Source: Spartobacteria bacterium (GTDB taxonomy: Bacteria > Verrucomicrobiota > Verrucomicrobiia > Chthoniobacterales > UBA6821). Taken from it: a DNA stretch of 54,945 nucleotides. The stretch spans positions 1 through 54,945 of the forward strand of contig CANKJN010000006.1 of NCBI GenBank assembly GCA_947482345.1, written 5' to 3'. Below are positions 1-9,283 of this stretch, in pieces. The position numbers were made by a program, and so were the translations under genes. Numbering within the stretch: position 1 is the first letter of the stretch; each line of letters opens with the position of its first letter. The notes beneath the pieces are model-generated. The model made no database searches. It was not told where the DNA came from and worked only from the letters and a program-made list of their open reading frames with translations.

Positions 1-202
1 GGGAAAGGATGTAGCGGCCGGTGTTCATTGCCACAGATCGTCACCAAACGACTCTCCAAGTTCAAATCCCTCACATCCATTTTGGATCGCAACTCACTCA
101 TCTTGAAGAATAAACAAAAACCAATCACCCTCTCAACCGGACACTAGTGCCACCACATCAAAACTCTCAACATCCGTGAAGTCTTCGGAGCGAGGCTTGG
201 CA

Positions 203-604
203 ATGATTTCCAGGAAGTTCTTTGCCCGACATACCACGAGTTCGGGCGGGGTTCGGTTTCTCTCGCATGTAGGGAAGGCCAAAGAGGCAGTGGTGATCCC
301 GCCAGAAGCAGCACGCCTGATCAAGGTCATCCTTGCCGAAATGGAGGAGGGCAGGACGGTATCCGTCAACTCTTCCGCAGAGCGGGAAATCACGACCCAG
401 GAAGCAGCCGGGCTTTTGAACGTCTCGAGACCATTTTTGGTAAAACTACTCGAGACCGGACAGATTCCATTCCGCAAGGTGGGATCACGACGCCGAGTCC
501 TTGCCAAGGATGTGCTTTCCTACAAGAAGTCGACTGATTCGATGAGAGGCCGGGTTCTTGAAAAACTCGCCAAGCAGGCACAGGAACTGAACATGGGCTA
601 CTAG
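203..604 (+). CDS. Excisionase-type HTH DNA-binding protein, likely antitoxin of a PIN-type TA pair
   Basis: Translation contains EITTQEAAGLLNVSRPFLVKLLETGQIPFRKVGSRRRVLAKDVLSYK, typical of the excisionase/MerR-like HTH family. ATG at 203; a GTG at 176 is also possible. Confidence 0.75.
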   Translation: MISRKFFARHTTSSGGVRFLSHVGKAKEAVVIPPEAARLIKVILAEMEEGRTVSVNSSAEREITTQEAAGLLNVSRPFLVKLLETGQIPFRKVGSRRRVLAKDVLSYKKSTDSMRGRVLEKLAKQAQELNMGY

Positions 605-614
605 TTAACCGACG

Positions 615-905
615 ATGCAAATCGCCCTCCTCGATGCGTGTGTCTTGTACCCTGCACCGCTGAGGGATCTGCTGATGCAGTTGGCGCTTGGTGATCTTTA
701 TCGGGCTAAGTGGACTGAGCGAATCCACAATGAGTGGATGAGAAATGTCATGGCAAATCGCCCAGACCTGAGCAGGCAAAAGATCGAGAGGACGCGCACC
801 CTGATGGATTTGCACACGAGGATGGCCTTCCCACAAAGCTCGTCGCTAAAATCAAGAACACACAAAAGGCAACATTCTGCCACGTTCAACAACGATAACC
901 TCTAA
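615..905 (+). pseudogene. PIN-domain toxin fragment, C-terminally truncated
   Basis: MQIALLDACVLYPAPLRDLLMQLAL...RAKWTERIHNEWMRNVM...RTRTLMD resembles a PIN N-terminus; sequence after LMDLHTR is unrelated and the distal acidic residues are missing. Confidence 0.65.
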
Positions 906-949
906 AAATACGCTTGACGTACCTCATCTCTTTATATTTTCGTTGGCAG

Positions 950-1582
950 ATGAGTTTCTTCAAAAAACAACCAATTCTGATCCTAGTTCTTTCAGTCCTG
1001 CTTTCTGCCGCACCTTGCGTTAAGGCAGACCTCTACACCTTTACCTTATCCTACACTCCGTCATGGGGGGGTTCCGGAACAACTACTTGGTCCTTTACGT
1101 CCCAGTCCTTAGCCCTTGGACTGCAACCTGATAGCAATATTTTGAGCAACCCCGTCAATTTACAGTCCGGCGTGTCTCTCCTCTCTACTCCTAATGACTC
1201 CCTTCCAATCGGGTATAGCGCCCATTTCCTATCCCTGTATGATGCCTCCTACGGAACTTCGGGAGGGCTTCCGAATTATGGAGGTAATTCAATGGGAAAT
1301 GGATTGTTCGATGTCTTTGACTTTGGCTGGGGATTCCAAACACTGCATGCAAACTGGACAGGAGCTACTCCGACCATTGATCCAGTGCTTGGAACGGCAA
1401 CTTTCGCTCTAGGAGTTTACACGTTCCAAGGCACGAGCGTGGATGCCAATGGCGGTCCATGGACCTACCCGGACCGCAGCGGAACACTGACCGTGGTTCC
1501 CGAACCGGGATGCTTAGTCTTATCCATCTTGGGAATTGGATTCTTGATTGTGTCGCGTCGCAAACAGTGGCTGAAGGTCTAA
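950..1582 (+). CDS. PEP-CTERM sorting-domain secreted protein
   Basis: N-terminal signal peptide (MSFFKKQPILILVLSVLLSAAPCVKA); C-terminus VVPEPGCLVLSILGIGFLIVSRRKQW matches PEP motif, TM helix and basic tail. Confidence 0.8.
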   Translation: MSFFKKQPILILVLSVLLSAAPCVKADLYTFTLSYTPSWGGSGTTTWSFTSQSLALGLQPDSNILSNPVNLQSGVSLLSTPNDSLPIGYSAHFLSLYDASYGTSGGLPNYGGNSMGNGLFDVFDFGWGFQTLHANWTGATPTIDPVLGTATFALGVYTFQGTSVDANGGPWTYPDRSGTLTVVPEPGCLVLSILGIGFLIVSRRKQWLKV

Positions 1583-1901
1583 ACCGGGTTTTGCACCTAA
1601 GGGTTGCAAAATCCGCTCCCGCCTCCTTCACCCGCAATCTGTAGAGCGTCGTCGTCGTAGGTGAGACCCGATTCGTTGGGGTGCCCTCCGACCATCCCGC
1701 ATTACACCCTCCCAGAGTAACGTAGCCACCGCTCTAGGGCCTGTTAAATGTTTTTGTAGCCATTATTAGGGGCGTCATCGGGCACTCAGCATTGTTGGAT
1801 CGCTCAGTCAGTTGCACAACTCAAGATAACCGGAGGGATGACAACAACGCCACGCTCCAAAAGAACAGGCCGAAAAGGATGATTCCTATTGTTAGTTGGT
1901 A

Positions 1902-3515
1902 TTAATCGGAAGATGCCGATGGCAGGAGGGGGAGACCTAGCTCTGCCAAGAATTCGTTGTGCTTCGCCGTTGCCTTATGGATGGCTTCCTCGATTTTTAC
2001 CAACTCGCCGTGCGTTGCCTCTAGGTTGATCTCAGGTTGGGCCTCCGCTGTGCTGATGTAGCGGGAGATGTTGAGGTTGAAGTCATGCTTCTCGATCTCT
2101 GCCATCTCCACCCGACGGGAGTAGCGGGGCTCCTCAGTACGGCTCTGGTAGGTCTCGATAATCTTCGCGATATCCTCGTCACGCAGGCGGTTCTGGCGTT
2201 TGCCTTTCACGAAGTGCTCGGCGGCGTTGATGAAAAGCACGTCGTCGGGCTTCTTGCATTTCTTGAGCACGAGGATGCAGACGGGGATTCCGGTGGAGTA
2301 GAAGAGATTGGCTGGCAGGCCGATGACGGTATCGATGTGGCCGTCCTTGAGCAGTTTGGTGCGGATGCGTTCCTCGGCTCCGCCACGGAAGAGCACGCCG
2401 TGCGGCAGGATGATGGCCATCACGCCTTCGTCTTTGAGGTAGTGGAAGCCGTGCAACAGGAAGGCGAAGTCAGCGGCGGACTTGGGGGCGAGGCCGTGGC
2501 TTTTGAAGCGCACGTCGTCGGCCAGCGCGTCGGTGGGTTCCCAACGAAGGCTGAAGGGAGCATTGGCCACGATGGCGTCGAAACTCGGCTTCTTGGCCGG
2601 GTTCTGCTCCCGCATCATGTCCCATTCGTTGAGAAGGGTGTCGCCGTGGAAGATCTCAAACTCCGAGTCCTTCACCCCGTGCAGCAGCATGTTCATGCGG
2701 GCCAGGTTGTAGGTGGTGATGTTTTTCTCCTGGCCGAAGATCTTGCCGATGGTGCCGCCGGCCTTGTTCATCCTTTTGCGGACATTGAGAATCAGCGAGC
2801 CGGACCCGCAGGCGAAGTCCAGCACACTTTCCAGGCGTTTCTTGAGGCCGGTCTTCGGTTCCTGGCTGTCCAGCGTGACGATGGCGGAGAGGATATCGGA
2901 CATCTGTTGCGGGGTGTAAAACTCGCCAGCCTTCTTGCCGGACCCCGCGGCAAACTGACCGATCAGGTATTCATAGGCATCGCCCAGAGCGTCGATGTCC
3001 GTGGAGAAATCAGCCAATCCCTCGGCGATCTTCTGGATGATGGTGCAGAGCTTGGCATTCCGATCCGCATAGGTCTTGCCTAGCTTGGGGGAACTCAGGT
3101 CGATCTCCGAGAACAGGCCCTGGAAGGTGCTCTCAAAGGATTCTGTCTCGATGTATTTGAAGCCCGCTTGCAGCGTGTTCAGCAGCTCCGCATTCTGGGT
3201 GCGGGCCTGGTTGGCGATGCTGTTCCAGAGGTGTGCGGGCTGGATGACGTAATGCACCTTACGGCGCATCTGCTTTTCGAACTCCGGGATGTCGTCCACG
3301 TTGTTCGCATACCAGAGCGCCAGAGGCACCTTGCGGGTGTCGTCGCCCACTTCGGGGTAATCCCTCCCCAGTTCCTTCTTCGCTGCCGTCTCATAGTTGT
3401 CGGAGAGGTAGCGCAGGAAGAGGAAGGAGAGCATGTAGTCACGGAAGTCATCCGCATCCATCGCCCCGCGTAGTTGGTCGGCGATGCTCCAAAGGGTATT
3501 GCCCAGTTGAGTCAT
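1902..3515 (-). CDS. hsdM: Type I restriction-modification system, DNA methyltransferase subunit
   Basis: HsdM-type N-terminus (LGNTLWSIADQLRGAMDADDFRDYMLSFLFLRYLS), SAM motif DFACGSGSL, catalytic NAPF motif (VANAPFSLRW). Confidence 0.95.
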   Translation of the reverse strand: MTQLGNTLWSIADQLRGAMDADDFRDYMLSFLFLRYLSDNYETAAKKELGRDYPEVGDDTRKVPLALWYANNVDDIPEFEKQMRRKVHYVIQPAHLWNSIANQARTQNAELLNTLQAGFKYIETESFESTFQGLFSEIDLSSPKLGKTYADRNAKLCTIIQKIAEGLADFSTDIDALGDAYEYLIGQFAAGSGKKAGEFYTPQQMSDILSAIVTLDSQEPKTGLKKRLESVLDFACGSGSLILNVRKRMNKAGGTIGKIFGQEKNITTYNLARMNMLLHGVKDSEFEIFHGDTLLNEWDMMREQNPAKKPSFDAIVANAPFSLRWEPTDALADDVRFKSHGLAPKSAADFAFLLHGFHYLKDEGVMAIILPHGVLFRGGAEERIRTKLLKDGHIDTVIGLPANLFYSTGIPVCILVLKKCKKPDDVLFINAAEHFVKGKRQNRLRDEDIAKIIETYQSRTEEPRYSRRVEMAEIEKHDFNLNISRYISTAEAQPEINLEATHGELVKIEEAIHKATAKHNEFLAELGLPLLPSASSD

Positions 3516-3549
3516 AGAATTGAGAAGTGAGAATTTTGAAGTGAGAAAG

Positions 3550-3909
3550 TCATGGAGATTTCAGTTTTTTGACGATGGTTGTGAGGATGGCGACAAGTTG
3601 ATTCGCCTCGTCGAGGAGGGGTGTGAGTTGCCGTTCTGGGAGAATATCCGCAGCGAGGAGGAGGCGCAGCCAATAGTGGGTTTCGCGGGCTTCTTTGAGT
3701 GAAATAGAGACTTTGGAAAGAAAATCGGCGCGGCTTTGTCCACCCTTGGATTCTTCCAGATTGGCACCGACTGAAGTGCCGGAACGCAATAGCTGATTTG
3801 CCAAAGTCCGCGACACTCCCGGTTTCTCGTCCAACACTTGACACAGCTTTATTACCCGCACCGCAAAGGTAAAGGCACGTTCTGCAATTTCCTGTGGCTC
3901 CTCACTCAT
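3550..3909 (-). CDS. Four-helix-bundle protein (23S rRNA intervening-sequence protein family)
   Basis: AFTFAVRVIKLCQVL...LANQLLRSGTSVGANLEESKGGQSRADFLSKVSISLKEARETHYWLRLL is characteristic of the family. Confidence 0.85.
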   Translation of the reverse strand: MSEEPQEIAERAFTFAVRVIKLCQVLDEKPGVSRTLANQLLRSGTSVGANLEESKGGQSRADFLSKVSISLKEARETHYWLRLLLAADILPERQLTPLLDEANQLVAILTTIVKKLKSP

Positions 3910-3935
3910 TTTTCTAAATTCTCACTTCTCACCTC

Positions 3936-4937
3936 TCACTTCTTCCGTTTCTTGAGTTTGGTTTCCAGTGCTTTGAGGTCGGCCTCATCCTGTTGATCGG
4001 CTTCGATGGCCTCGCGATTTTTGCGGTCTAGGTCGAACTTGATATAGAGTTTTCCGGTGCGCTCTTCCATCTGCTCATTGCTGATGGAACCCGCGTGCGT
4101 GAGCAGAGGGAAGCCGTTGGAGGAGATGATCTGATCCACATTCTCCCTCCAGAAGGCCATGCGCGTCTCCCGCTTGCTCTTGGCCCTCAGTTCGGCGGTT
4201 TCCAGGAAGATGACCACCAATCGGTTCAGGTTGTCGATCTCGTCCTCCGTCAGGTAGTTCTTGGCCACGAGGATGTCTGCCTTGCGCACCTTGTCACCCT
4301 TCCAGGCGAACAGGCCGAAATGCGGATCGGCAGTATTGGCCCGGGAGGTGATGAGTTCGGCGGCGGTTTTCCGCGTCACGGCAAAAATGAGCAGGTTCTG
4401 CACCGTTGCGAAAAAGACCTGCGTGGTCTTGTCGCTCTTGTCGTAGTCGCTACTCAGGGCAAAGAGGTCACGCACCTTCTGGTAGAAACGCTTCTCCGAG
4501 GCCCGGATGTCCCGGATGCGCTCCAGCATCTCGTCGAAGTAATCCGGGCGGCCATCAGGGTTCTTCAGACGCTCATCATCCATCGCGAAGCCCTTGATCA
4601 GGAATTCCTTCAGGACCGTGGAGGCCCAGCGGCGGAACTGCACGCCACGAGGCGAGCGCACCCGGTAGCCCACGGCCAGAATGGCGTCCAGATTATAAAG
4701 GGTGACGGAACGCTGCACCTCGCGCTCCCCTTCGATTTGAACTACCGAGGAATCCTCGGTAGTTGCCTCCCGGCTCAGTTCCCCATCCTCGAAGATGTTC
4801 TTCAGATGCAGCCCCACATTGTCCGTGCTTACATCAAAGAGCTGGGCCATCTCTCGCCGCGAAAGCCAGACGGTTTGATCCTTGGGCCGCAGCTTGATCT
4901 GGCTGCGCCCGTCTTCGGTGGTGTAGAGAACAATCAT
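3936..4937 (-). CDS. rhuM: RhuM-family (virulence RhuM) protein
   Basis: IVLYTTEDGRSQIKLRPKDQTVWLSRREMAQLFDVSTDNVGLHLKNIFEDGEL...YNLDAILAVGYRVRSPRGVQFRRWA matches the RhuM signature; commonly linked to type I RM loci. Confidence 0.9.
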   Translation of the reverse strand: MIVLYTTEDGRSQIKLRPKDQTVWLSRREMAQLFDVSTDNVGLHLKNIFEDGELSREATTEDSSVVQIEGEREVQRSVTLYNLDAILAVGYRVRSPRGVQFRRWASTVLKEFLIKGFAMDDERLKNPDGRPDYFDEMLERIRDIRASEKRFYQKVRDLFALSSDYDKSDKTTQVFFATVQNLLIFAVTRKTAAELITSRANTADPHFGLFAWKGDKVRKADILVAKNYLTEDEIDNLNRLVVIFLETAELRAKSKRETRMAFWRENVDQIISSNGFPLLTHAGSISNEQMEERTGKLYIKFDLDRKNREAIEADQQDEADLKALETKLKKRKK

Positions 4938-5085
4938 TGAAGTGAGAATTCTGAAGTGAGAAGCGAGAAATGACTGAGGTGACTTTTCTACGATCTCACT
5001 TCTCTCTTCCTCGAAAGGTTTTACCCAGTTGTTTTTGGTTGGTGGAGGTCATGCAGATCGGTAGCTGAGCAGGTTAATAAGAAAA

Positions 5086-7311
5086 TTATGGAGCTACGCC
5101 TATCACAGTGCACATGGAGGTGTAGTGAGGGAGGTCTTTCGCCTTTAGGGCTTCAATGACTTTTTTGACGGTGTTCTGCGCATTGGAAATAAAGTTTGGT
5201 TGCTGGAGAGCACGACTCCATCCCTGCAAGTGTGAAGCATCGTTAGAAAACTTCTGGATTTCTGTCTGATCAACATCCGCATCAAATAGAAGGTCGAGTT
5301 TCTTGTACCACTCTGGGACACAGGGCTTTTTGAAACCAAGGTATGCTTCGAGGAACTTACGCAGCAGGTTGGGTGAGGTATAAGCCTCATGAAGCGTTGG
5401 CGCTTGTGATGAGGAGAACTGGTGCAACTGGTCAAACACAAACTGGTATTCAGATTTGTATTTCCGAAGGAGCTTTGGAGTGTCTTCCAGCGTAGAGTGC
5501 CATAGGTGGGTGGGCTCATCTCGGTATCGCCGAGTGTAGTAAGAGCACGCATCGCCGCGATTGGTATAGTTTGGCTTCAAAAACCAATCATCCTTTAACA
5601 GTGTGTAAAGCTCACTGTTGTGCGTGGAGACAAAAATCTGTAAACACGGCTCCAGCTTTTTTGTGATCAACGCATAAATGGCGTAGATGTGGTTCGAATC
5701 GAGACTGGAAATGGGGTCGTCGATGAAGACAATCGTTTGATTTAGTGACGCGCCGTTGTTCTCAAGTGTAGCAAGGAAATAGGCAAAGGTGATGGCGGTC
5801 TTTTCGCCTTCGCTAAGGTTGCTGGCTGGTGCCCCATCGCGCCGAAACTCAAATGAGCCTCCGGGGATTTCAGCAACTGAGATGTTGTTGTCCGGCAGAA
5901 GAAACTGAACCGTCTCGTTGATCTTTTGCGCTGCGATGGATTGCTGCTGAATCTTCGCCTCGATTGCCGCCTTCTTGCCTGCAATCCTATTTAGTGAATC
6001 TTGCGCTGCATTGACCTGATCCATGGCGGCTTCAATTGCCGATTCCCTGCCTAGGACATTGTTGTCCTTGTAAAAGCTCGCAGCATGATGCTTATCGACT
6101 GCCCCTTTAGCAGCTCTTTTCTCAACGTCGATCTGTGTGCGCTTTTGATTGTGGTCTGTGACAAGCGCGTTGATGTCCAACACGAGCTGCTCAATTTCAG
6201 AGGCGCGGCCGGTAGCGACAACGCAAGCGAGCGGAGTTTCCAGGCTTAACTGCTTCAGCTTAGCAAGCTGTGTGAGTTCACCGACCGCCGCCCTTGCCCA
6301 AGTGGCCCATTCTTCGATCCTAGTCTTCAACGCAACAAACTGCGCCCGTAGGTCTGGAACAAAGTCACGTTCATCGGGAAGCTTAATGACCAGCTCTGCT
6401 TCTTCAAGTGTGGCGACTTGAGAAGCCACTTCTGCGGTTAAATCTTCGTAAGCTTCGGAGAAGTGCTTTTGCAGGGCGGTGAGACGCTCCTCAGGAATTT
6501 CTGATCCACAGAATTCGCACTGCGACGAACCCACATGATGCGACAGGCCTGTTCGTATCCATGATTCTAGGTCACGATTTTCTTTCAGTTTGGTTATGGC
6601 CTCGTTCGATGCGGTCTTCTGCATTACCGCTTGCAAGGTTAACCGCAAAGCGTCTGGATTCTCTGCTGGAGCGTTCACAGTATTGATGTTAGCCCATTGT
6701 TCTGTGCTGTGGACTAGCGCCACCTTTGCTTGGAGGTCCTTCTCGGTGAGAATAAAAGCGTCTGGCGTCGCTTTGACTCGATCAATTTCAGCTACGAGTT
6801 TGGTGCGGTTATAGGTTCTGTCTCCTGTTAAGGTGCCAAAAGACCTGGCATGATTTGTCCCTAACGAATCAAGTTCGTTTTGTAGCCGCCGGTGGTTCTC
6901 GGAGAGCCGTTCTTTGATACCTACAATTTTCGTCTCGTGCTCATTCAAACGACCAATTCGATTGCGCAGGTGGATGGTATTGCCGCCGACAATGAATACT
7001 GAAGGGGCTTGATGTTCCTGTAGAAAGTTGCGCTGAATGAAGTCGCGGTTAAAGACCTTTATGCGCGGAGGATTCGCCAGATTGGCGTGCGTCATTGTAG
7101 CTCCGCCTTGAAGCTCAACCTCGAACTGGCTTCCCTGCCACTGTGCGATTTGGTTTGGTTCAGCAAGAATCTGAAACAGCCGAGACAGCGTGGTTTTTCC
7201 CGAGTAATTCCAGCCGTAGATAAGGTTGCGCTTGGCAAAGGGAGTTGTGCCGCCCCATTGAAATTGGCGGTAGTTCCCGAAGTTCGTGAGGCGGTTGATT
7301 CTGCAGATCAT
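5086..7311 (-). CDS. RloC-like AAA ATPase, candidate wobble-nucleotide-excising tRNase (anticodon nuclease)
   Basis: Walker A GWNYSGKTT, ABC-like signature NLSEGEKTAITF, Walker B TIVFIDDPISSLDSNH, CxxC zinc-hook-like CEFC between coiled-coil-like segments, C-terminal R-x3-E (RKFLE) with a downstream His; located inside an hsd locus. Confidence 0.65.
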   Translation of the reverse strand: MICRINRLTNFGNYRQFQWGGTTPFAKRNLIYGWNYSGKTTLSRLFQILAEPNQIAQWQGSQFEVELQGGATMTHANLANPPRIKVFNRDFIQRNFLQEHQAPSVFIVGGNTIHLRNRIGRLNEHETKIVGIKERLSENHRRLQNELDSLGTNHARSFGTLTGDRTYNRTKLVAEIDRVKATPDAFILTEKDLQAKVALVHSTEQWANINTVNAPAENPDALRLTLQAVMQKTASNEAITKLKENRDLESWIRTGLSHHVGSSQCEFCGSEIPEERLTALQKHFSEAYEDLTAEVASQVATLEEAELVIKLPDERDFVPDLRAQFVALKTRIEEWATWARAAVGELTQLAKLKQLSLETPLACVVATGRASEIEQLVLDINALVTDHNQKRTQIDVEKRAAKGAVDKHHAASFYKDNNVLGRESAIEAAMDQVNAAQDSLNRIAGKKAAIEAKIQQQSIAAQKINETVQFLLPDNNISVAEIPGGSFEFRRDGAPASNLSEGEKTAITFAYFLATLENNGASLNQTIVFIDDPISSLDSNHIYAIYALITKKLEPCLQIFVSTHNSELYTLLKDDWFLKPNYTNRGDACSYYTRRYRDEPTHLWHSTLEDTPKLLRKYKSEYQFVFDQLHQFSSSQAPTLHEAYTSPNLLRKFLEAYLGFKKPCVPEWYKKLDLLFDADVDQTEIQKFSNDASHLQGWSRALQQPNFISNAQNTVKKVIEALKAKDLPHYTSMCTVIGVAP

Positions 7312-7314
7312 GAT

Positions 7315-8637
7315 TCAATTATCCTCTGGGGATGGGAAAAGCTGCTGCATCAGGCCTTTCTTGTGGGTCTTGAGGGCTTCGTGCTTTTGGGTTTGCGCGG
7401 CGATGAGGTCGTCGAGGCTGGTGAGGCAGTCGGCGATGCGTTGTTGTTCGGCTATTCTGGGACAGTGGATCTCAAACTCCTTTATGCCCTGAGTCGTTAG
7501 GTTCGTGAAAACTCCTCCGTGTGTTGCTCCGCGTTCAAACTGGTTGCGAAGCGTACTCAATGTATGGAATAGAAAATCCTTATCCGCTTGCAACTCGTCT
7601 ATATCCACGAGTGCCAAGAAACCGTCGTGAATACAGGCGTCGACTGCCAGAAACGATACGATTCCAACCACCCCCGAGCAGACGATCGTTAGAGTTCCGG
7701 CTGGGCAAGGTCGGCTCATTGTTGCGCCTTCCTCGGTGAGTGAATCAATGCGAGGCGTAACCCATTTTCCATCTCGTGTGACATCCTGCACCATCAGTCG
7801 AGGAACAGGACCGCCAAAGAAACGAGGATCACCCTGTGGTCGAGGGCTAGAGCCTCTGATAACACGACTGATTTCATCCAATCGCACCCGCACCCACTCC
7901 CCGGCGTTTTGGAATTCGGGGAAGCGGAGGCGGGGTTGGGTTTCGCCTTCGCGGGGGAAAAGCTGCTGCATCAGCCCTTTTTTATGGGTCTTGAGCGCGT
8001 CCACTTTCCGCGCTTGCGCGGCCATCAGCTGGTCCACCGAACTCAGGCACTCGGCGATTTTTTGTTGTTCGGGTTCGTCTGGCCGAGGTGCGGCGGTGAA
8101 GAGGAATTGGGAGATAGAGATATTAAATCGCCCCGCTCTGGCACCTTCGTTTACTAAGCCACGCAGAGCCGCCTCATGGCTTCCAGATTCGAAATACCAT
8201 TCCCAAAAGACCGGGTTCTCGTCCGAGTGGAAGCGGAAGCACTTGTAGATCGGCGAAACGATTCCACCTTCATATTTGGACAGTCGTTTGATGGTGCCAA
8301 AGGTCGAGGCCTTTGTGGTTCTGTCGTTATAGACGAAGTCATTGCGGAGAAGTTTGAGGTATCTTTCCGCACTATCTCCCGCGATCTTTTTGCCGAAATA
8401 GTCGCTTTGAAGGACAAGGCCATGTTCGCCCGAGAGGCTCAATATATTATCTGCATCGCCCGTTACTGCCCTGTCAGATACGGGCCGGGCAATCTTCTGG
8501 AGTTGTGCCACCTTCCATCCTGCCAACTTCCGAAACTCCGGGAACCGCAGCTTCGGCACCAGCGCGGGCGTTGCCTCTTCCTTTTGGGTCTCACACGAAG
8601 ACACGAAGGCACGAAGGTTTTTGGATTTCTTAATCAT
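7315..8637 (-). CDS. hsdS: Type I restriction-modification specificity subunit
   Basis: Two TRD halves each ending in a conserved repeat (ALKTHKKGLMQQLFP...) and PRLRFPEF repeats. ATG at 8637 preferred over the ORF-track start at 8706. Confidence 0.9.
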   Translation of the reverse strand: MIKKSKNLRAFVSSCETQKEEATPALVPKLRFPEFRKLAGWKVAQLQKIARPVSDRAVTGDADNILSLSGEHGLVLQSDYFGKKIAGDSAERYLKLLRNDFVYNDRTTKASTFGTIKRLSKYEGGIVSPIYKCFRFHSDENPVFWEWYFESGSHEAALRGLVNEGARAGRFNISISQFLFTAAPRPDEPEQQKIAECLSSVDQLMAAQARKVDALKTHKKGLMQQLFPREGETQPRLRFPEFQNAGEWVRVRLDEISRVIRGSSPRPQGDPRFFGGPVPRLMVQDVTRDGKWVTPRIDSLTEEGATMSRPCPAGTLTIVCSGVVGIVSFLAVDACIHDGFLALVDIDELQADKDFLFHTLSTLRNQFERGATHGGVFTNLTTQGIKEFEIHCPRIAEQQRIADCLTSLDDLIAAQTQKHEALKTHKKGLMQQLFPSPEDN

Positions 8638-8795
8638 GACATTCCCTCTTCTTCTTCGCGGCTTCGTGGCTTCGCGTGCGATTTTCCCCGAAACTCGGGA
8701 AACCATAGCTTCGGCACCAGCGCGGGCGTTGCCTCTTCCTTTTGGGTCTCACACGAAGACACGAAGGCACGAAGGGGTTTTGTTCTGGAACTCAT
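8634..8795 (-). pseudogene. Truncated duplicate of the hsdS 5' end (53-aa ORF)
   Basis: Translates to MSSRTKPLRAFVSSCETQKEEATPALVPKLWFPEFRGKSHAKPRSREEEEGMS*, near-identical to the HsdS N-terminus; overlaps its neighbours by ATGA junctions. Confidence 0.7.
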
Positions 8796-9283
8796 TGCAA
8801 TCCTCCTTCTTCTTCGTGGCTTCGTGCCTTCGTGTGAGTTTCCTGATTCAGTCTGAGTCGCGAGTTTTCAAATGACTGCGGCCCATTGAGGATGCGTTTG
8901 CAGCCGTCTTTGAAGGTGGATGCCCCGAAATTGATGAGAAGTCCCAACGGGAGACCGAGCAGACGAAGGTAGGTGAGAACTTGTTTGGAATGGACTGGAA
9001 GCAGATTCTCAACCGACTTCAGTTCGATCAAAAGTCGGTCTTCGACGATGATGTCGGCACGAAACCCTTCTTCAAAAGTCATTCCCATGAGCCGAATCGG
9101 CACGGGCACCTGCCGTTTCACAGTCAGACCTTGATCGGCAAGCATCTTTGCCAGAACCACCTCATAAACCGTTTCCAGTAAACCCGGCCCAGCCTCAACA
9201 TGCAGCTTGTAGCCACAGTCCACCACAATAGCGGATAACTCTTCCACATCCCTTCGCGCCTTCGTGTCTTCGTGTGAGTTCAA
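8792..9283 (-). CDS. GxxExxY protein
   Basis: HVEAGPGLLETVYEVVLAKMLADQGLTVKRQVPVPI...ADIIVEDRLLIELKSVENLLPVHSKQVLTYLRLLGLPLGLLINFG. Confidence 0.9.
   Translation of the reverse strand: MNSHEDTKARRDVEELSAIVVDCGYKLHVEAGPGLLETVYEVVLAKMLADQGLTVKRQVPVPIRLMGMTFEEGFRADIIVEDRLLIELKSVENLLPVHSKQVLTYLRLLGLPLGLLINFGASTFKDGCKRILNGPQSFENSRLRLNQETHTKARSHEEEGGLQ

Noticed and set aside
1738-1752. GGCCTGTTAAATG resembling the IS5 end at about 54789
   Set aside because: Only about 8 bp shared (CCTGTTAA); not enough to call an IS remnant.
7320-8010. Internal repeat in hsdS (AAGCTGCTGCATCAG...)
   Set aside because: Normal HsdS architecture: conserved regions following each TRD, not a novel duplication.
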